Below are positions 22,691 to 28,717 of a stretch of 28,717 nt of DNA, piece after piece (the stretch's first letter is position 1; each line of letters starts with the position of its first letter). Below the pieces are notes generated by a model. The model was not told the origin of the DNA. It was given only the letters and a program-made list of their open reading frames with translations, and did no database searches. Source of the DNA: VBCK01 sp035511515 (GTDB lineage Bacteria > Pseudomonadota > Gammaproteobacteria > Burkholderiales > Burkholderiaceae_F). The DNA lies in the NCBI GenBank assembly GCA_035511515.1, contig DATKFG010000038.1, positions 1-28,717 of the forward strand, in the 5' to 3' direction. Both the position numbers and the translations under genes were made by a program.

Positions 22691-23188
22691 ATGGCCACTT
22701 TTGCTGTGCAGATGCGCTTGGGAGTGCTGTTCATGTTGCTGACCGGGAGCGAAGCTGCACTCGCAGCGCCGGTCACCGTATCTGGGCAGAGCGCGCTGGC
22801 GCTTGCCGCCCTGATCGGCGAATATTCACCGCGGCTGAGCCAGCAGGACCGGCACACGCTGTCGCGCGTATTCGACGGCAATCTCCATGGTCCTTTTACG
22901 GCCACACAGACGGTTACGGTTCAGGCTGAATCGATCGTGTGCCGCACGTCCAACGTCGATATCACGCTGCGCTCGTGTGAGCTCACCTTCGGCGCCAACA
23001 AGCCAACCCTGCGAGGTCGCAAGGCGCACGAAGTCTTCGCAACGCTCGCTGAGGTCGGGGTCCCGTCCGACGGCGCCGCCGGAACGGTGTTCGAAGCCTT
23101 GTCGCAGCTGACCTGCACGATCGATCTGCATGAATTGCAGCAGCGCGCCGGCGGGGGCGCCGTTTGCAGCTTCAGCCCGGGGCCTTGA
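22691..23188 (+). CDS. Secreted protein of unknown function
   Basis: A 165-residue protein. AAAGGA lies 7 bases before the ATG. The signal peptide (VQMRLGVLFMLLTGSEAALA, cleavage near AAP) predicts export. The mature part has four Cys (in IVCRTSNV, LRSCELTF, QLTCTIDL and GAVCSF), which could form two disulphides, and alternating beta pattern. I do not recognise a family. The compact Cys-containing domain is compatible with a small periplasmic protein. Confidence 0.68.
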   Translation: MATFAVQMRLGVLFMLLTGSEAALAAPVTVSGQSALALAALIGEYSPRLSQQDRHTLSRVFDGNLHGPFTATQTVTVQAESIVCRTSNVDITLRSCELTFGANKPTLRGRKAHEVFATLAEVGVPSDGAAGTVFEALSQLTCTIDLHELQQRAGGGAVCSFSPGP

Positions 23189-23213
23189 GCTTGCCAAATG
23201 TTGCCGCGCTGAT

Positions 23214-24518
23214 TCAGGTTACCGTGTGGCGCTGCCTGAACTCGGGGCGGTCCCAAGCCGCCGTCTGCAGCACGTCGCGCAAGGTCTCCACGGCGTGCCA
23301 GATGTCCGTGTGGCGGTTGTACAGCGGCGCGAAGCCGAAGCGCATCAAATCGGGTGCCCTGAAGTCGCCGATCACGCCCCGCGCGATCAGGGCCTGCATC
23401 ACGGCGTAGGCCTGCGCGTTTCGAAAGGCGACGTGGCTGCCCCGGGCCTGAGGATCGCGCGGCGATGCCAGCTCCAGCCCCTGCCCGTCGCAGCGCGATT
23501 CAACCAGCGCCACGAACAGCTCGGACAGCGCACGCGACTTGTCGACACGGCATTGCGCATCGGCCCGCAGCATCAAATCGACCCCGACCTCGAGGGCCGC
23601 GATGCCAAGGATGGGATGCGAACCGGCAAGAAAGCGCGCGGTGCCCGGCGCCGGGGCGTAGTCGTCGACGAAGTCGAAAGGCCGTGCATGCCCCAGCCAG
23701 CCCGTGATGGGTGAAGCCGTCGCAGCCTGGTGGCGCTGCGCCACGAACAGGTAGGCTGGCGCGCCGGGCCCGCCGTTGAGGTATTTGTATCCGCAGCCCA
23801 CGGCGAAGTCGGCCTGCGCCGCGTTCAGGTCCACCGGCACGGCCCCCGTGCTGTGGCTCAGGTCCCACAGCGTCAGCGCGCCTTGCGCGTGCGCGCGCGC
23901 CGCGATGCGCGCCATGTCATGCACCGCGGCCGACTTGTAGTGCACATGGGTGAGCAACACCACCGCCACGCGCTCGTCGACGGCCGCTTCGATCTGGTTG
24001 GCCGGCACCAGACGCAGTTCGATACGGCCGTTGCTCAGGCCCTGCAAGCCCTGCGCGACGTACAGGTCGTTGGGGAAATTGCCCGGCTCGGACAGGATCA
24101 CCGAGCGACCCGGTCGCAGCCGGCACGCCGCCGCCAGCAGCTTGAACAGGTTCACCGATGTGGAGTCCGAAACCACCACCTCGCCCGCTCCTGCGCCGAT
24201 CAGGCGGGCGATCTTGTCGCCGACCCGCTGCGGCGCGCCGATCCAGTCGTGCGCGGTCCAGCTGCGGACCAGGTCCTGGCCCCATTGCCCGGCGGCCACC
24301 TGTTGCAGCCGCGTCGGCGTCTCGCGCGGCAGCGCGCCGAGCGAGTTGCCGTCCAGGTACACGACGCCATCGGCCAGCATGAAAGCGTCGCGCAACGTTC
24401 GCAACGGGTCGGCGCGGTCCATCGCTTCGAGGTCCGCCAACGTCAGCGTGCTGGCGCAACGGTGCCCGATCACAGACGGGATTCGGAGGCCGCCTTTGCG
24501 GTCAGCAGGAGTGTCCAT
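23214..24518 (-). CDS. kynU: Kynureninase
   Basis: A 434-residue PLP enzyme that cleaves L-kynurenine to anthranilate and L-alanine in tryptophan breakdown. Recognition points are VYLDGNSLGALPRETP near the N terminus, SDSTSVNLFKLL for phosphate binding, LTHVHYKSA, LWDLSHSTGAVPVDL (Asp219 toward the pyridine nitrogen), and Lys245 in GCGYKYLNGGPGAP, which forms the Schiff base. LAGSHPILGIAALEVG and DLMRFGFAPLYN complete the family pattern. Length is normal. The ATG at 24518 is used although its site is weak; the frame stays open upstream across the opposite gene, but that is antisense sequence. Other kynurenine-pathway genes are not in the window. Confidence 0.95.
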   Translation of the reverse strand: MDTPADRKGGLRIPSVIGHRCASTLTLADLEAMDRADPLRTLRDAFMLADGVVYLDGNSLGALPRETPTRLQQVAAGQWGQDLVRSWTAHDWIGAPQRVGDKIARLIGAGAGEVVVSDSTSVNLFKLLAAACRLRPGRSVILSEPGNFPNDLYVAQGLQGLSNGRIELRLVPANQIEAAVDERVAVVLLTHVHYKSAAVHDMARIAARAHAQGALTLWDLSHSTGAVPVDLNAAQADFAVGCGYKYLNGGPGAPAYLFVAQRHQAATASPITGWLGHARPFDFVDDYAPAPGTARFLAGSHPILGIAALEVGVDLMLRADAQCRVDKSRALSELFVALVESRCDGQGLELASPRDPQARGSHVAFRNAQAYAVMQALIARGVIGDFRAPDLMRFGFAPLYNRHTDIWHAVETLRDVLQTAAWDRPEFRQRHTVT

Positions 24519-24565
24519 TTCGTGGCGATAGCGACAGGGTCGATAGTCGGATGATAGATGCACCC

Positions 24566-24592
24566 TTGTGACCCGGTGCTTGAAACTACAAT
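24566..24592 (+). promoter_or_regulatory. Putative promoter for the threonine aldolase gene
   Basis: TTGTGA (24566-24571) and TACAAT (24587-24592) are separated by 15 bases, slightly short of the optimum. They lie 32 bases ahead of the ATG at 24624, in the 105-base divergent gap with kynU. Confidence 0.35.
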
Positions 24593-24623
24593 CCCGCCCA
24601 GCAACGCCGCCGAGAGATCCCAG

Positions 24624-25679
24624 ATGCGCCACCCGATGCGACTGGACTTCACCAGCGACAACATCACGGGCGCCTGCCCCGAGATCCTGGCCGCGCTCGC
24701 GCGCGCCAATGAAGGCGCGGTGGGGTCCTACGGAAGCGACCCGTACACCGCGGCCCTCGAACGCCTCGCCGAGGCCATCTTCGAGCACCCGGTTACGATC
24801 CTGCCGGTCGCGACCGGCACGGCCGCCAACGCGCTCGCCCTGTCGGCGCTCGCCGGGCCGTTCGAAGCGATCTACTGTCAGGCCGCTGCCCACGTGATGA
24901 CCGACGAGTGCGGCGCACCGGAGTTCTACACCGCGGGCGCAAAGCTCATCGGCCTGCCTTCGCGTGACGGGCGGCTGCAGCCGGAACAGATTGCAGAAGC
25001 CGTCGCGTTCGCCCGTTCGATGGGGATCCACCACGTGCGACCTGCGGTCGCCTGCGTCTCGCAGGCGACCGAGTGGGGAACGATCTACGCACCCGACGCG
25101 CTGGCGGCGCTCGCCGCGCAAGCGCACGGCCTCGGGCTGAAGGTCCACATGGACGGAGCACGCTTTGCGAACGCGGTCGCGCGCCTCGGCTGCACGCCGG
25201 CTGAGGCAAGCTGGCGGGCCGGCGTCGACATCCTGTCGCTCGGAGCTACGAAAAACGGGGCACTCGCTGCGGAAGCCGTCGTCGCGTTCGACGCCTCGCT
25301 CGCCGAGCAACTTGCGTATCGCCGCAAGCGCGGCGGACACCTCTGGTCGAAGATGCGGTTTCTGAGCGCCCAGTTAAGCGCCTATTGGACGGACGACCTT
25401 TGGCTTCGGAACGCGCGGCACTCCAACGCAATGGCCGACCGGCTGGCCGCCGGGCTGGCCTCGATTCCGGGTGCTCGCTTCGTGCAGCCCGTCGAAGCAA
25501 ACGAACTGTTCATCGTGTTGCCCGAGGCGGTCACCGCGCGACTTCGCGAGAAAGGGTTCCGGTTCTACGACTGGCCATCGCCGCAAGGGGAGTCCGCAGC
25601 GGTCGTGCGGCTCGTCACGTCCTACGATATGAGCGCCTCCGACGTCGACGGGTTTCTCGCGGCCGCCAGTGGCGCTTAG
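24624..25679 (+). CDS. ltaE: Low-specificity L-threonine aldolase
   Basis: A 351-residue fold-type I PLP enzyme that cleaves threonine or allo-threonine to glycine and acetaldehyde. Diagnostic features are the start MRLDFTSDNITGACPEILAA, YGSDPYTAALE, VATGTAANALAL (cofactor phosphate), KVHMDGARFANAVARLG (Asp177 and Arg180), and Lys210 in LSLGATKNGAL, the Schiff-base lysine. RLVTSYDMS near the C terminus carries the carboxylate-binding Arg. GAGAGATCCC precedes the ATG at 24624, which is preferred to the further in-frame ATG at 24558. It is cytoplasmic. Confidence 0.93.
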   Translation: MRHPMRLDFTSDNITGACPEILAALARANEGAVGSYGSDPYTAALERLAEAIFEHPVTILPVATGTAANALALSALAGPFEAIYCQAAAHVMTDECGAPEFYTAGAKLIGLPSRDGRLQPEQIAEAVAFARSMGIHHVRPAVACVSQATEWGTIYAPDALAALAAQAHGLGLKVHMDGARFANAVARLGCTPAEASWRAGVDILSLGATKNGALAAEAVVAFDASLAEQLAYRRKRGGHLWSKMRFLSAQLSAYWTDDLWLRNARHSNAMADRLAAGLASIPGARFVQPVEANELFIVLPEAVTARLREKGFRFYDWPSPQGESAAVVRLVTSYDMSASDVDGFLAAASGA

Positions 25680-25724
25680 CGGCTGGGCACCTTTACGCAA
25701 GGCCGATCACCCGCGCCCGTCTTG

Positions 25725-26720
25725 CTAGAAGCGAAATGCAATGTCGGCGCCGACCGTCCAACCGGTGAAGTTGCTTCCCCAGACATACGATCCCCCGATT
25801 CCCATCCACTGCACTTTCCAGAGCTGATTCAGAAAGTCCAGCACCAGGCGGCCGTGGGCTTCGTACAGATGCTGCGCGTCGAGGCCGTCTTTCAGGTCGC
25901 CAAAAAGCTCGGTTCGGCTGAAGAACCCGCCGGTGTGCAATTCGTGCCCGTACAGACGCTTGCCCAGCGGGATATCCACGTCGATCTTGTCCGCCAGCGA
26001 GCCCGAGTTGCCATCGATGACGTCGTTCGAGTTGGAGCTGCTGAAGCTCTCGGTATGGAAGAAGGTCGGATCCGAAGACAGCGTGATGATGGTGCGGTCC
26101 CAGGTGAGCAAGTACTGGATGTTCACCGCGGGCCGCAGCGTCCAGGTGTCCTCGTTCAACCCAAGCAGGCCCATGCGACTCGCCCGACCCAGGTTGGCCT
26201 GCATGAAGGCGCCGGTGGCCGTGTATTCGCTCGAGGTGTGCCCGTACATCCCCATCAGGGTCGGTGCCAGGCTCAGGCGGTCGTTCAGCCAGAAGCGCGC
26301 GCCCGCGCCGAACTGGATCGCGAAGATCCTGAACTCGTCGGTGCCGCCGCTCAGCGGGCCCGAATGAACGCCGCTCTTCGCGTCGACGTACCCCATACTG
26401 CCCTGCAGCCGTGGCTGCCACCCGATGTCCGAATTGCCCAGCTTCTGCGGGTCGCCGACATCGCCGGAGCCCCCGAACTTGGAAACGTCGATATCGGTGT
26501 CGTTTTCACCGCTGAACTTGTAGCTGCCGCCCGCCAGTCCGAAATCGCCTCCCAGGATCGTCAGAGCTTCGACGCGGTCGCCGATCGTGTTCCTGATGCT
26601 GAGCGCCTGGCCCGGCGTTATCTGGCACCGAGCGGAAATGGGAAGCAGGCCGACCACGATCGACCCCACTGCGGCAGCGGCGCGCAAAAACGAGCGAACA
26701 GAAAGGCGGTGAACTCTCAA
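25725..26720 (-). CDS. Outer-membrane beta-barrel protein of unknown type
   Basis: About 331 residues. A hydrophobic export segment (SFLRAAAAVGSIVVGLLPIS) leads to a mature protein of alternating strands with aromatic girdles (FWLNDRLSLAPTLMGMYGHT, WMGIGGSYVWGSNF). It ends in GADIAFRF, the terminal Phe signal for outer-membrane assembly. Single-domain autotransporter-type barrels look similar, but I cannot assign a family. The start is uncertain: no ATG is available before the signal segment. TTG at 26720 gives a normal signal peptide, and GTG at 26828 is the longer option. It converges with the threonine aldolase gene (45 bases). Confidence 0.72.
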   Translation of the reverse strand: MRVHRLSVRSFLRAAAAVGSIVVGLLPISARCQITPGQALSIRNTIGDRVEALTILGGDFGLAGGSYKFSGENDTDIDVSKFGGSGDVGDPQKLGNSDIGWQPRLQGSMGYVDAKSGVHSGPLSGGTDEFRIFAIQFGAGARFWLNDRLSLAPTLMGMYGHTSSEYTATGAFMQANLGRASRMGLLGLNEDTWTLRPAVNIQYLLTWDRTIITLSSDPTFFHTESFSSSNSNDVIDGNSGSLADKIDVDIPLGKRLYGHELHTGGFFSRTELFGDLKDGLDAQHLYEAHGRLVLDFLNQLWKVQWMGIGGSYVWGSNFTGWTVGADIAFRF

Positions 26721-26922
26721 GAGGATCGCTTTCGCCTCGGGCCTGCCATTGACCGTCCGGCGTCGCCATCCGGTACCGACCGCGAGCTTCCGCACCAGCA
26801 GGGCGACCGCCTCGCCGGTTCGGATCACGGGCGCTCGATGGTGCGTACAGCGATTATGGCGTGGGAGAGCCGCAGCTCAACGATCGAGAAAGCCGGTTTT
26901 CCCGGCATCGCGATCGGGTCTT

Positions 26923-28215
26923 TCAAGAACCGGACGGTTGTCCCGGATAGACCAGCTTGCAGCCGGAGTCCCCTACTGGTCCCGCGGCATCGACGCCGCG
27001 CACCAGCTGCGTTACCTGGAACAGATCGTCGGGCGCGCTGCCCTGCGCCTGCGCGTTGCCGACGAACAGCGTCCCGATCATCTGATGGTCGCCCGCGCGG
27101 TAGAAAGGCGCCTGCGGCATCAGTCCGATCTCCGGCGGCAGCCTCATCCCCTCGAGCGCTCGCGCCATCTTGACCGCTTCCAGCGACTTCGCTTCGGTTG
27201 CGGCAAGTGCGCAGGTCCAGGTCGCTACGTAGCCGAACCAAGTCCGCGCCGTCGGTACCCGTCCGGTGCGCCCGCGGACCGCTTCCACGAAGGCTTCGAC
27301 GTGCGGGTTGCCGGGCTGCTTCCAGTACCACTCGATTACCCAGGAACCAATCCGCGCTTCGGGCGGCAAGCCCTCGAGCGCTTCGAGTTCCTGCTGGGCG
27401 CCAGCCAGGTGCAAGCGCCGGTCAAGACCGAACTGCACCGCCTGCTTCAGTGCGCCAATCATGTCGTCGCCCTGCACCAGGAATACGATGACCTCCGGAT
27501 TGGCGGCCTGAGCCTTGATCAGGTACGCCGAGAAGTCGGCCGTGCCGATCGGCGTCAGGTCGGCGCCAACCTTGGTCGCCCCGACGAGCGCGCCGGCCTT
27601 CTCGAGAGCGGACTGCAGCGTATGGCCGAACACATAGTCGGGCGTGATGTAGTACCACTTTTTCCCCGCCGTTTTGACCAGGTTGGCGGCTACGGCGCTC
27701 GCTTCGGTCTGCGTCGTGTTGCAGACGCGGAAAACGTTCCAACGACAGCTCGGGCCGGTGATGGCGTCGGCGTGCGCGCCCGGCACGATGTGCAGCACGT
27801 TCTTTTCGAAGCTGACTTCGGCCATCGCCAGAGCCTGGGCCGAATTGGCGCTGCCGATCAAAAAGTCGACCTTGTCCCGGTCAATCAACTTGCGCGCCTT
27901 TTGCACCGCGGTGCCCGTATCGCCGCTGGTGGAATCCTCGACCAGGAGCTTCGCCTTGCGCCCGAGGATGCCGCCCTTCGCGTTGATCTGCTCGATCGCG
28001 AGCTCGCAGCCGGCCAGTTCGTTCTTGCAGCCGACCGCATAAGGGCCGGTCAGCGGGTTGTCGAACCCGATACGCACCGGCTCCTCGCCGCGGGCAGACC
28101 GCAGCAACGGCGGCGCCAGCTGAAGTGCGCCCGCCGCTGCACCAGCCGTGATCAGGGCGCGACGGCTCGCGCAAACGTCCGCCCAAGCGCGCACATCGCT
28201 GTCATTGGACGACAT
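26923..28215 (-). CDS. Branched-chain amino acid-type ABC substrate-binding protein, Tat-exported
   Basis: A 430-residue periplasmic binding protein of the LivJ/LivK type (peripla_BP_6). It has an N-terminal twin-arginine signal (ASRRALITAGAAAGALQL). The mature domain starts VRIGFDNPLTGPYAVGCKNE and continues with IEQINAKGGILGRKAKLLVE, FLIGSANSAQALA, YYITPDYVFGHTLQSALEKA and FSAYLIKAQAANPEVIVFLV. The ligand may be an amide, amino acid or aromatic acid. No permease or ATPase gene lies beside it in the window, so its partner is encoded elsewhere or it serves a sensor. GGGGGAATCCG precedes the ATG. It diverges from the HiPIP gene. Confidence 0.92.
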   Translation of the reverse strand: MSSNDSDVRAWADVCASRRALITAGAAAGALQLAPPLLRSARGEEPVRIGFDNPLTGPYAVGCKNELAGCELAIEQINAKGGILGRKAKLLVEDSTSGDTGTAVQKARKLIDRDKVDFLIGSANSAQALAMAEVSFEKNVLHIVPGAHADAITGPSCRWNVFRVCNTTQTEASAVAANLVKTAGKKWYYITPDYVFGHTLQSALEKAGALVGATKVGADLTPIGTADFSAYLIKAQAANPEVIVFLVQGDDMIGALKQAVQFGLDRRLHLAGAQQELEALEGLPPEARIGSWVIEWYWKQPGNPHVEAFVEAVRGRTGRVPTARTWFGYVATWTCALAATEAKSLEAVKMARALEGMRLPPEIGLMPQAPFYRAGDHQMIGTLFVGNAQAQGSAPDDLFQVTQLVRGVDAAGPVGDSGCKLVYPGQPSGS

Positions 28216-28525
28216 CGGATTCCCCCATTGCTCCTCTCCCTTGCCTATGATTCGCTTCCGATTCGGCGACGCTTACTGCGTTTATGGCAGGGTCTCTTCG
28301 GGCAGATGAACGACGGTGGCATGTTGATGTGTGAAGCATGCGCGGGAGCCGAGACTGCCAGCGCTAATGCGGTAGTCAGTATTCAGCAAATATTGTGTTG
28401 GCGCGGCACATTCTCCACGATTGAAGCCGCTGCAGTTTCGGCGTAAAAGAAGCGGGACTCGAAAACGAATGCGCGGGTGCTGGTCACACTCCGATGCCAC
28501 GCTTGCAATGCAAAGGGAGCGCAAG
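28216..28525. other. 310-base divergent intergenic region
   Basis: This gap separates two divergent Tat-exported genes. It includes a more AT-rich patch around 28381-28400 and a candidate promoter toward the HiPIP gene, listed separately. A 46-codon frame at 28306-28446 has no binding site or recognisable product. Nothing else can be supported. Confidence 0.5.
28421..28449 (+). promoter_or_regulatory. Putative promoter for the HiPIP gene
   Basis: TTGAAG (28421-28426) and TAAAAG (28444-28449) are spaced by 17 bases, each 4/6 matches to the sigma-70 consensus. They lie about 76 bases before the ATG at 28526. Confidence 0.3.
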
Positions 28526-28717
28526 ATGAATCAAGATCAAACGTCGCGGCGACGGTTTCTGAAGATCGGCAGCGCTACGCTCGCCGTGATACCGCTCGTT
28601 GTTGCTTCAGGCAGTGCGGGTGCGGCAACGAATGCCGCCATGCGCACCGCTCTGAAATACCAGGACAAGCCCGAAGGGGACAAGAGTTGCTCCAGTTGCT
28701 TGCAGTTCGTGCCCGGT
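28526..28717 (+). CDS. High-potential iron-sulfur protein (HiPIP), 3' truncated by window
   Basis: The first 64 codons are present. The N terminus is a twin-arginine signal (TSRRRFLKIGSATLAVIPLV) ending near AGAATNAA, as expected for an iron-sulfur protein exported folded. The mature part begins LKYQDKPEGDKSCSSCLQFV, which contains the first two cubane ligands in CSSC; the other two cysteines lie beyond the window. HiPIP is a periplasmic electron carrier between the bc1 complex and terminal acceptors. AAAGGGAGCGCAAG before the ATG fixes the start. Confidence 0.93.
   Translation, partial: MNQDQTSRRRFLKIGSATLAVIPLVVASGSAGAATNAAMRTALKYQDKPEGDKSCSSCLQFVPG

Noticed and set aside
22621..22929. An ATG with a good GGGGAG site just ahead of the secreted unknown gene
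   Set aside because: After about 20 codons the product becomes out-of-frame reading of the secreted protein gene, which has its own AAAGGA site and signal peptide.
24519..25340. N-terminal extension of the kynureninase frame over the threonine aldolase gene
   Set aside because: It is antisense to a clear threonine aldolase, and kynureninase length is normal from the ATG at 24518.
26749..28446. A 565-codon plus-strand frame opposite the substrate-binding protein gene
   Set aside because: It is antisense to a complete, recognisable binding protein, and its own product is Arg/Pro rich without motifs.
28306..28446. A 46-codon frame with a CEAC motif in the divergent gap
   Set aside because: It has no ribosome binding site and no recognisable sequence, and lies in a promoter region.
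1..28717. tRNA, rRNA, CRISPR arrays, insertion sequences, phage or toxin-antitoxin genes
   Set aside because: I looked for spaced direct repeats, transposase-like proteins and terminal inverted repeats, and for tRNA-like cloverleaf ends, and saw none. A covariance-model scan would be needed to exclude small RNAs.

Overview
The window is a GC-rich stretch of chromosome, probably from a betaproteobacterium (Burkholderiales or a near relative). The suggestion rests on the mix of KgtP, TrxC with an N-terminal zinc ribbon, an AceK-family protein, kynureninase, a Tat-exported HiPIP, and DUF3455 and DUF4124 proteins. About 30 genes are packed on both strands with short gaps. I see no rRNA, tRNA, CRISPR array or insertion sequence. 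The left 2 kb is less GC-rich than the rest (hand count 50% for 541-600, 78% for 7141-7200) and holds poorly conserved genes.

Layout. 1-2160: the tail of a TPR-like gene, an SGNH-type hydrolase, a secreted repeat protein and a possibly frameshifted small membrane protein. 2157-6578 (minus): a secreted S9 peptidase, a CBS-pair protein, and a cupin gene just downstream of a RuBisCO-like protein. 6632-8609 (plus): a secreted creatininase-family protein and a YVTN beta-propeller protein. 8613-10515: DoxX, DUF4124 and DUF3455 proteins. 10678-14594 (plus): a 33-residue Lys-rich protein, then a tightly coupled set of ECF sigma factor, anti-sigma factor, subtilase and TorF-type porin, then an Ig-like lipoprotein and a REP-like hairpin pair. 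14710-17567: an AceK-type kinase/phosphatase, a truncated minus-strand gene, and an OsmC protein. 17568-20560 (minus): KgtP, an exported Hcp-like protein and an isoaspartyl peptidase. 20648-23188: a probably leaderless aldo/keto reductase, a cytochrome c, TrxC and a secreted unknown. 23214-28717: kynureninase divergent from threonine aldolase, an outer-membrane barrel, an orphan Tat-exported substrate-binding protein, and the start of a HiPIP gene.

The most notable unit is 10875-14094. Sigma, anti-sigma and subtilase genes are linked by two ATGA overlaps, and the porin gene follows 9 bases later. The periplasmic end of the anti-sigma factor looks like a subtilisin propeptide/I9-type fold. This suggests a self-contained circuit in which the subtilase binds or cuts its own anti-sigma factor. 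The subtilase also lacks the usual oxyanion-hole Asn. The second notable unit is the RuBisCO-like protein/cupin pair at 4972-6578, which resembles the Rhodospirillum rubrum methylthioadenosine-isoprenoid shunt. These functional readings are inference from sequence inspected by eye; no database search was run.
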